Source: Mermis nigrescens
Lineage: Eukaryota > Nematoda > Enoplea > Mermithida > Mermithidae
Assembly: GCA_036768485.1 (NCBI GenBank)
Contig: JAVLUZ010000645.1
Span: forward strand, 1 to 64,000
Direction of reading: 5' to 3'
Length of the DNA: 64,000 nt
Part shown: positions 56,617 through 64,000 of the stretch, in pieces
How positions within the stretch are numbered: position 1 is the first letter of the stretch
Layout of the letters: every line of letters begins with the position of its first letter
Notes under the pieces: model-generated
The model's input: the letters and a program-made list of their open reading frames with translations, nothing else
Databases searched by the model: none
Told to the model about the DNA's origin: nothing
Program-made: the position numbers and the translations under genes

Positions 56617-57088
56617 TATATGGGCAGCACCAAAATTCTGGAGGAAGTTTCAAGATTCTTCAAAGGTCAAAAAATGGTGGTATGGCGAAAAAACAACATT
56701 TTTCAACGTTTCTCATCGAGTACTATTTATTGGCATCAAAAATTGCGAAAAACGAAAAAAATTCTGTAGCAGGAGTGCTACTACACGGCTAGAAATGCCT
56801 ACTTTGAAGTTTAACCCGTGACGTTGATGTTTCATTGTTTCTCAATATTATTCAATACTTTGTGCAGTTGTGAGCAAGAGCCCGAGTAGTCGATTAGTAC
56901 TACACACGCGAATTAGAGTGGAAGATCCGGGAAACCGGTGCGGGTAAAATTTTGCTCACGTAACGGTGGGAGGCGGCGCCCCCGTTACAATTCTAAGGGG
57001 GGGGGGTATTTTTAAATTTTGATTTCTGGGGGGGGTATTCGGCCTTCTGGGGGTGCATATCCCCAACCTTCCCCCACGCCCACGCGTG
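56617..57088 (-). mobile_element. G-run hAT-like MITE with a 223-bp internal insert
   Basis: Perfect 8-bp duplications GAACAGAC (56609-56616 and 57089-57096) that are part of the host MITE's terminal repeat. The ends are TATATGGGCAGC and GCCCACGCGTG. Interrupted at 56766-56988. Confidence 0.9.
56766..56988. other. 223-bp insert of unknown type
   Basis: It splits the MITE, with AATTCT on both sides (56760-56765 and 56989-56994). It begins GTAGCAGGAGTGCTACTACA and ends GGCGGCGCCCCCGTTAC, with no terminal inverted repeat and no A tail. The part near 56897-56945 (GATTAGTACT, GATCCGGGAAACCGGTGC) faintly recalls the 3' half of 5S rRNA, which would suggest a 5S-derived SINE. This is weak. Confidence 0.4.
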
Positions 57089-57230
57089 GAACAGACTATA
57101 ATATATACGTACAAAGGTTTACATATAAATACATTCGTGTATGAATATAAAAATCGATTTTCTTATTTACTTCGAATATACAGCGAAGACTTTAAACAAC
57201 ATTCAAATGTGAAACGAGTGATTTGTGCAT

Positions 57231-57353
57231 TTAAGACGTATTTGTTAAGCTCTGTACAATCAGTTTTCTTTTCGCGTCGAATTTGAATCTATTCTGCGCA
57301 AAAACGTTACTGTCATAGAAAGCTTGTAAATTGTATATATTCATCTGTCGAGC
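57231..57353 (-). CDS. MCM2: MCM2 last exon
   Basis: 41 codons including the stop. The acceptor TTTTCAG is followed in phase 0 by [18 protein letters not shown], and the protein ends with [14 protein letters not shown]. This matches the extreme C-terminus of animal MCM2 (ARQINIHNL-FYDS pattern). MCM2 is one of six subunits of the MCM2-7 ring, the DNA helicase loaded at replication origins. The C-terminal tail lies beyond the AAA+ core and forms part of the winged-helix region. No poly(A) signal was assigned with certainty. Confidence 0.9.
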   Translation of the reverse strand, partial: ARQMNIYNLQAFYDSNVFAQNRFKFDAKRKLIVQSLTNTS

Positions 57354-57699
57354 CTGAAAACAGTAATAAATTTTCTTAAAGCTGAAACTTGCACGCAAGG
57401 ATATATGTTAAACGATGGGAAATTTGAATGCTACGAGCAAGAGCAAAAATTAATTTGTGCCTTGTTATTATATGGGAGTTCTGCAAAGTTTAAAATTCAA
57501 TCAATTGAAAAAATCGATTTATGTACGATATGAATTTCACTTAAGACGCTCTTACATATATGTGCTTCGAAATTCAAATTTATTGTTTTCGCTGCCCCTG
57601 TTCCGAATACACTTCAGCTTTCCTTCACAATTTTAAACTTAATAAAAACCACTACCATAATAAAAACATTTTTCAGACAACTTACTGCATACCTACATA

Positions 57700-57900
57700 C
57701 CATACATGAAAGAGGGGGATGGGATATCCCCACCAACAGTCGGGCGTCCTCCCATTCCCCAAAACCAGAAAATTTCTGACTACCCTTTTTTTTGAAAAAA
57801 ATAGAATTTTTTGGCCGTTTTAAGCGTTTTTGACCAAAAATTGGAGGTCGCTTACCCCCTCCCCACCCTTTGGATAATGGCCAGGGAGCAACAACCAAAA
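57700..57900. repeat. Dispersed repeat in MCM2 intron
   Basis: CATACATGAAAGAGGGGGAT start, CAGAAAATTTCTGACTACCC core, AAAATTGGAGGTCGCTTACC near the end. Related to 23135-23327 and, reversed, to 61735-61940. Probably a MITE with a CATGTATG-like end. Confidence 0.55.
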
Positions 57901-58084
57901 TTTTGAGCCGTTACGTGTATGCTACTTACTATGTCAAAAAGACCTGAGATTCACATAAGTCATGAATTTCAAGGACAAAAAATACCTCAATATTAAGCAA
58001 TAACACAGACCGAATTCATTAATATATTAATACACAATACTAATATATTCTATAAGAGTGAATACTTATGTTTATTAGGCTTAC

Positions 58085-58249
58085 TTTGTCGCTGAGATCC
58101 TTTTCATGCACAATGACTTCGCTGAGTCGATCGGCCGCAATACCTGACTTGTGAGCTTGTACGTGAAGCCGTTCTGCAACGCACTGTTTGAGCAGATACA
58201 GGAGCAGTTGATTGTTGTCTTTTTTGTAGGTCAAATATCGATTGAAGTT
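58085..58249 (-). CDS. MCM2: MCM2 penultimate exon
   Basis: 55 codons, both ends in phase 0. The acceptor GATCCAG is followed by NFNRYLTYKKDNNQLLLYLL. The exon ends IVHEKDLSDK before the donor GTAAGC. It aligns to the MCM2 segment after the SVMR-M region (RYLxxRRDNNELLLxxLKQ...EKDLxDK). The next intron (57354-58084, 731 bp) holds one dispersed repeat. Confidence 0.92.
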
Positions 58250-58361
58250 CTGGATCAGCAGATTTAATAAGTTGATACTTATAAGAATTGAGTAAACTGA
58301 AGTTTACAAAGCAAAAAAATCAGTTGACAATTACGGCATTCCTATAGCATGTCTCCAACAC

Positions 58362-58509
58362 ATGGGCGTGGATGTGGGACACCCCCCCCCGCAGAAGTTT
58401 AAACCCCCTGCCTAGTAGACCCCGAAAATTCTATTTTCAGTATTATTTTTGACAATTTCTGGCGATTTCATTTCACCCTCCCCTAGAATTTTCTTGCTGC
58501 CCATGTATG
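58362..58509 (+). mobile_element. Short CCCC-run MITE in MCM2 intron
   Basis: CACATGGGCGTGGATGTGGG at the left, TTTCACCCTCCCCTAG and CTTGCTGCCCATGTATG at the right. A shortened relative of the split MITE at 25300/30019. No duplication found. Confidence 0.6.
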
Positions 58510-58686
58510 CTCGTCATCGTCACTCTAGGGTGTCTCCATTCACGATATACTGCTAATTTAGGTTTTGAAAGTTTATGCTTTCTTACTGAGTGGATGCATC
58601 TGGACGCCCCCAGAATCCAGAAGGCACTCAAAATTGAGTATTAGAATTCCTCCATTTTTATTTGGATAAATGGTGTATGCTTTGCA

Positions 58687-59182
58687 TAGTGGCGGATCCA
58701 GGATTTTCTGACAGGGGAAGCGAAACCCGAAATTTTCTTGAAAGTGTCGAAAATTGTTGAAAAATTCATATACTGTGCTCAAAGTACCGGCTTTATGCCG
58801 TCTTTAGGTAAACAGAATTATTTCTGATTCAAAAAAGTAAAAAAATTTCAAAATTTTACAAAGATTTATATGAACACACAAAACTAATGCATAAATCGAC
58901 ACAAATCGTCGAAAAAAACACTCGAGAAATCACTGTAGAGGCTACAAAATCTTTTTTCTGTACAAAAACTACTCTTCTGGCGTACATTTAACTTTTTTAG
59001 AGCGCCAAGAGTCAGTAAATGGCATTAATGAGTACTATCATAGCGCGAAGCGCAGGGAAAATTTAAAAAAACAGGATAAAAATAGCTAAAATCATAAAAA
59101 ATACACATCCATTCCTCATTGCGCCCAAATATTTGTTGACCACAGGAGGGAGGGGGCGGCCGCCCCTTTAAATCCGTCATTG
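58687..59182. mobile_element. hAT-like element, TAGTGGCGGATCC family
   Basis: The ends TAGTGGCGGATCCAGG and AAATCCGTCATTG are inverted repeats. The duplications GCTTTGCA (58679-58686) and GCCTTGCA (59183-59190) match at 7 of 8. GGGGGCGGCCGCCCC near the right end and a GCGCGAAGCGC hairpin near 59043 link it to 15865-17139. Confidence 0.8.
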
Positions 59183-59190
59183 GCCTTGCA

Positions 59191-60019
59191 TGTTTGCATT
59201 AGTGATCGGATTGACAAAATTCTGGTTTCATGATCAAATGTTAAGTGATCGATCGGCTCAGCTCAATACATACAAGCATCATAAAACACCAGAACTTTAG
59301 ATTTTAGACGGCTACGACCAAAACGTTGCCCGCAAACATTAGTTGAAGGCCGACAAAAACTACCTATAATATACTTGGCTACACCCTTTGATGAAGCTCC
59401 CAAAAACTTTTATTTACCCTCTCGTTGAAACACGAAACTTACGGGTTGAACAAATTATTTTAAAAAAGTAAAATTTATATGTATTTTTGTCATTTTTGGA
59501 GATAAATAGGGCTATTAACCTTATTTCGATAAGCAAAAGATAAGAAACAATTTAAGTGGCCGATTGTAAATTCAAAAAATGGAGACATACTAGAGCAACG
59601 AGGTTGTCGAGCGGGAGACATGTTAGAAGAATATCGACAATTACATACATACATATATGCATATGTACATTATAATGATGCATACTAAACCATATGAAAG
59701 TTAAGCAATTTATAAATTAATCGCACATTCACTAAGAAGATTCTAGAAAAGAAAGTAAACTACACAAACCTTTTGTGTTAAGGATAAACGAAGTGAACAT
59801 AAAGTAAACACAGCAAAACTGAAGACTCATTTTTTGTGAGTTTAATCACCCTGAAAAAGAAGACCAAATGCTTTCGCTATGTGTCCGAAAACTTCTTAGA
59901 TATATTTACCAACTAAAATGCTGATAGATTTCAGATTTATCGCATTAGGACCATACATGCACAGCATGGGAATTCTGAAAGGGGTGAAATTACATATAAG
60001 TTGCCTTTTTTTGGGCCCA
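59191..60019. other. Intron spacer, AT-rich
   Basis: No repeat boundary or exon recognised. It lies within the large MCM2 intron (58250-62120). Confidence 0.35.
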
Positions 60020-60253
60020 GTTTGGGGGTATGCAACCCAAGGCCGAATACCACACCCCCAGAATCAAAACAACTCCCAGAATTCAATTTTTTTGGATTTT
60101 TTTTGTTTTTCCACAATTTTTTTATGCCAATGGATAGTGCTCAATGAGAAACGTTGAACAACGGTATTTTTCGCCATACCACCATTTTTAAGACCACTTG
60201 TTTGACATTTGAAAAATCTTGCACCCCCAAAATTTCGGTGCTGCCCACATATG
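60020..60253 (+). mobile_element. G-run hAT-like MITE, diverged copy in MCM2 intron
   Basis: GTTTGGGGGTATGCAACCC, a CAATGGATAGTGCTCAATGA core and the right end GCTGCCCACATATG. The left end is eroded. Confidence 0.7.
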
Positions 60254-61734
60254 GTAGGTACGCGTCAAAAACATCGTTATTCAGCGTTTCTGACGATGCT
60301 CTATCTTTCTAGATTATAAAAACATGAAAAACTTCGAAAATGATCAAAAAAGTCAAACAAATTGAACAAAATATAGTCAAAACATGAGTATAATGGCGCG
60401 CAGCGCCGAAAATTTGGCACTTTTGAGCAAATGATGGCTAAAAACGCTTACAAAAGCACCTTTTCTACAAATGTTTAGAAAATTTTTGGTAAGTTTAGAA
60501 AAATCAGCAATTTTGGAGGAGGGGGGGTGAAAAAATTTTTGCAGGGGGAGGGGTGAAAATTTTTCAGGAAGGGGTTACCCCCCATAGATGCACAAGGTCC
60601 GGTTGGCCGAAGAGGGGTAAATCGAGATTTTGGGGTCAGGGAGGGGTAAAATCCGGGATTTTGACTACAGTGTTAAATTGAGTTTTTAACAACTTTTACG
60701 TCAAAATCGCTTGAAAATGCACTATTTTAGGCTCGAATCGCTCGACGGTTCCTAACTTTTGGCGCCTTCAGCGGGGGGGGGGGTTGATACCCCTTTCTAC
60801 TCCTCCCTACGTGCATTTGTCCCCCCAGATCATGTATGATTAGGAGTTCGTCAGTTTTTATGAACTGCTCTAAATTGATATTATAGATGATTAATTCAGA
60901 ATAAACTTCTATCGAGCCAAATTCATAGGATCTACTTTATTTAGCCCTGTCGTCAAAATTTTTCAATTTTATTATAATTGAAATTTTAATAATGCTCATA
61001 GCTGTTAAACTTAAGCTGTATACACATCTCAAGAATCAGGCTAGGTAGTAGATAGTCAAATGAAATGTTTTTAACTGATAGAAAAAAGGGTCTACAGCAA
61101 GATTGAGCATTTTTAAAACACAATAAAAATCGATTTACATTGAGAATAAGTAAGTATATTCAAGAAAAAAGAAATTGCACAGTGCAGATGAACAGTTTGC
61201 GAAGAAAGTCACTACTATTTGTGCATATAGAACTAATGCTATGTATTTGAAATGAGCAAAGTGCTATGCGAGCATGTTGATTGAGCACTTTTGAAAAATC
61301 TAAAACATCATTTCCACGGGATTAGATATCAGTGCAAGATCTGCATATGCCTTATAGACCCTTTTCTCTTGTTTCAAAAATAAGATTTAGGTGCCGTGGT
61401 TAAAGAGCTAAGACTAAAGTGGGTAGTCTTTTCTTTTACCACCCCGTATGATGACATAACGTTTTTTAACACAGGGACATATGTAAGTTGTTTCAGGATA
61501 TAATCGACCTGAACTGTGTTTTTAAATTGCACGGCTAGCTCATTTTAATTAAAAATTGAGAGAAGTTGTATTTATCGATCGTATTTAAATTAGTAAACAA
61601 GTTTAACATTGAGGAAATGTCGTTTGATTGAAAATTAGAAGACAGTGAAAAAAATGTAAAACTATTAACTTTGACAAACCTTTTTTTGCAGGGGAAATTC
61701 CGAGCTAGAACACTAAAGACATAATAGCTCAAAA
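60254..61734. other. MCM2 intron, unassigned
   Basis: G-run blocks at 60515-60590 and 60770-60840 and a GCACAAGGTC motif at 60593 look like repeat debris. No exon seen. Confidence 0.35.
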
Positions 61735-61940
61735 TTTTGGGAGGGGTAGTCAAACGTTTTTAGAGAGGAGCGAATGACCTATTTTTTTGCCATAAAAGCC
61801 CTTTAAAATAGTATAAAAACGCAGTTTCTTGCCAAAACATGAGAGGATAAAAAACCTTTATCTTTGAATAGGGGATGGAAGGCGACTGATTTTAGTTGGG
61901 AGGGGATCCCCATTCCCATCCTCTTTTACATGCATGTAAT
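61735..61940. repeat. Dispersed repeat, reverse of 57700-57900
   Basis: TTTTGGGAGGGGTAGTCAAA at the left and GGGGATCCCCATTCCCATCC then TCTTTTACATGCATGTA at the right match the 57700-57900 repeat in opposite orientation. Confidence 0.5.
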
Positions 61941-62120
61941 TTACATAGAACGCGGTCGACTCTGTTATGTTTAGACTAGTGATATGATATGCGGACATAA
62001 AAACAGGCGATTAAACAGGATGGTGTAAGTTTGCGTTTAAAACAGGCTTGCAAGTTTCATCATTCAGCTTTTGATACCTATGTAGTTCGTGATTATGCGC
62101 CACCGAAAACACAACATTAC

Positions 62121-62303
62121 CCTTTGCATCTGCCGCATGACAGAATATTTCTGTGTCTGTATGAAGGACTCCAGCAAAACTCTGATGGCCATAGAGACAT
62201 CGTCATCAGTGACAAAATTTCTAAGAAACATTTTTGCACGGGCTTCCGACAAACGGATAATGGACTCAACGTGTCTTACTGTAATCGGTATGCTCCCCGT
62301 TGC
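62121..62303 (-). CDS. MCM2: MCM2 exon with the SVMR region
   Basis: 61 codons, both ends in phase 0. The acceptor ATTTTCAG is followed by [20 protein letters not shown]. The exon ends [12 protein letters not shown] before a GTAATG donor. It is almost word for word the MCM2 segment [20 protein letters not shown]...[21 protein letters not shown], the lid/C-terminal part of the AAA+ domain. Substitutions are conservative and there are no stops. The exons coding for the N-terminal domain, Walker A/B and the arginine finger were not found between 62304 and 64000, so they lie outside or in an unrecognised place. Confidence 0.95.
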
Positions 62304-64000
62304 CTGAAAATGTTCGCCATCATTACTACAAAAATAAGATACATAGGTAAACGATTTCTGCCGTGTGGGCCATTTTTTGTCGCATTTCGAAAAGAAACAA
62401 AAATTTTAAATCTTAACAAAAATTCGCTTTCAGTTCAGTGTTGTACATTGCACAAGGGGAAGACATGCACATAATTCATCCAGACAATTCTCTACCATTA
62501 TTTTTTATATTTTTGCTATTGCAGGTCATTTAATCGCCCTTATCGTTATTGCTTTCAGGCAAATTTAACCATAAATATTAATGAAGAATCAAATAAAACG
62601 AATTAAGTATCAAAATTTGACATTATATAGGTAAAACATTACTCATTCCCCCAGGAAACCCGACTTACCCCCCCCCCTCTCAGAACATTTGACCTTGTGC
62701 ATGTATTTTAGAGGGTAACGGGGAACCCCTACCCAACGTTTTGGAAAATCAGGGTCTGTCAGGCGATTCTGAGAAAAAGAAAAGTGCTGCAAAACAATCT
62801 TGGAGCATACAGCGGAAAAAAACATCTCAAATTCCACCTGAAAACTGCTGAAATATCAACATTTTCCAGCACTTCGCACCGCATTGATAAATTTTCTCAT
62901 TTTTCAAACTGAAAGTCGCCCAAAAATCGATAGATAACAGAATTGAATTTTCGGTCATATTTTTGGCAATTCGGCCTCATCGAACCTCCAGAATTTCACG
63001 CTGCTCATGTACGTACAACTCGATTCATGAACAAAGACTTTTGAGGACTATATTTATACATGCACAGAGATGCCCTGTGCAAAACAACAATGATAAACCG
63101 CTTTCAATTACATATCTGCATAGATCGTAATAAATACCCGTGCTGTATTTGATACAATGCATTTTTGAATTGAATTATAGGTAGCGCGTTAGCGCGTATC
63201 TATAATATACTTGGGGGTACCCCCAACACGTGTCTACCCCCTCCCCCTACAGCTATAACGGGACACTTCTGTATTAAGCGGTTTTTAAAAGATAGATAAT
63301 AAAAAATTCAAATTAGCTTTTTCCAACTTTTTTAACATTTCAACCCGTGGTGTGAAGAGCGTGTAAAGTTTTACTGTAACGTGATAAGATATAGATTTTT
63401 TAGATTTTGGTCTGTCACACGACTTTACTAACTCAGTATTTTATTCCATTTAGTCTGGTTTTTTTAAAATGTAGGAAATTGTGTAGTCCCGATGGCACTC
63501 TTTCATTTAAGTGACTTATTTCCAGAGTGGCAGTGTAAGGAGTGTAAAGAATCTAAGGGTACAAAAACACATTTTAGTCCAGTTTTCGACTTGTTTATGG
63601 CTGCCAAATTCTCTGTATAAGAGTCACCCAAAAACCTATTTATGGAAATGTACTACGGCTCAAGGGCTACCTTTGGCTTACCTGCAACTGCAAACTTTCT
63701 TGCACTCAAAGCGGAGTTAGATCTAGGGGTTCAAACTTTACACTCCAGTAAATGGTGTAAAAACCGGATTTTAAGATTTTTCTGCCGAATTTTCCGCTTA
63801 TAAGTCGGGACAGATTGAGTAGAATAAAAATGAAGCTCAATCTAATGGCATCACGTCGCAGCATACCGCGTTTGAAAAAATCAATATTAAGTTATTTATA
63901 GGGGTGTAAAGTTCGAAATCAGGGGTATAAAATGGGCGAAAAAAACACGTTTTCTCTCTAATTTGATTGGTAAATATCTCAAACATTTTGCGGAACGGAA
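62304..64000. other. MCM2 intron or upstream sequence, no exon recognised
   Basis: Holds the dispersed repeat at 62470-62706 and AT-rich sequence. From 63340 on, the words GTGTAAAGTT/AACTTTACAC recur in both orientations (63363, 63536, 63735, 63905), suggesting another unclassified repeat. No MCM2-like translation was found on the - strand. Confidence 0.4.
62470..62706 (+). repeat. Dispersed repeat, pair with 21895-22128
   Basis: Matches 21895-22128 along its length (TCATCCAGACA, TTTAATCGCCCTTATCG, CAAATTTAACCATAA, CCGACTTACCCC, TTTGACCTTGTGCATGT). Confidence 0.6.

Larger units (their letters stand above)
56362..57100 (+). mobile_element. TATAGTC-family MITE (TTCCATTC subtype), interrupted
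   Basis: The left end TATAGTCTGTTCCATTCCAA and the right end TTTGGAATGGAACAGAC plus TATA are inverted repeats. The last four bases are separated from the rest by the G-run MITE at 56617-57088. Body matches 36450-36703. Confidence 0.85.

Noticed and set aside
57614..57898. A 94-codon - strand frame in the MCM2 intron
   Set aside because: It lies in a dispersed repeat and does not match MCM2. Both flanking exons splice past it.
62031..62474. A 147-codon + strand frame
   Set aside because: It runs antisense to the MCM2 exon at 62121-62303 and has no domain of its own.
63340..63990. Possible MCM2 upstream exon at the right edge
   Set aside because: I checked the - strand for the segment that should precede [11 protein letters not shown] and saw no match. 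The 63511-63720 + strand frame has no recognisable domain.

Overview
The window is nuclear DNA of an invertebrate animal. The evidence is intron-split animal-type genes, many non-LTR, LTR and DNA transposons, and AT-rich spacer. I cannot name the phylum from sequence alone. Only two host genes can be supported. HSCB, the mitochondrial iron-sulfur co-chaperone, lies on the + strand as two exons (24033-24386 and 30366-30749) separated by a 6-kb GC-AG intron. The 3' end of MCM2, a replicative helicase subunit, lies on the - strand as three exons (62303-62121, 58249-58085 and 57353-57231). Its earlier exons presumably lie past the right edge.

Nearly everything else is mobile DNA in nested layers. 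Positions 1-4282 hold a CR1-like LINE whose ORF1 has a PHD finger. Positions 7.9-12 kb hold two more 5'-truncated or degenerate CR1-like LINEs, and a short copy of one lies at 14750-15344. Positions 12.5-19 kb and 38.7-40.9 kb hold hAT elements with GC-rich simple-repeat subtermini, several inserted into one another. The HSCB intron carries a hAT element with a recognisable transposase remnant, and that element is interrupted by a Mutator-like element with minisatellite ends and a 9-bp target duplication. At 33.2-34.1 kb there is a foldback Mutator-like element, also with a 9-bp duplication. Positions 37355-53488 are a 16-kb Gypsy LTR retrotransposon on the - strand. It has 1.24-kb LTRs, gag, pol and a large extra 3' ORF region that contains a DEDD-type 3'-5' exonuclease-like domain.

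One MITE family recurs throughout: about 260 bp, ends near CAYACGTGGGC, G-run flanks and 8-bp target duplications. There are more than 20 copies, including copies inside copies, an inverted pair, and tandem copies that share a target duplication. It has broken the LINE ORF1 and the Gypsy gag-pol. A second MITE family has ends near TATAGTCYGTTYCATT, and one variant carries a tRNA-like segment. The many target-site duplications read directly from the sequence give the order of insertion: for example spacer, then a GC-run MITE, then hAT, then Mutator-like element.

The two host genes have no evident functional link. The layout looks like gene-poor, transposon-dense DNA in which introns and intergenic space have swollen by repeated insertion.
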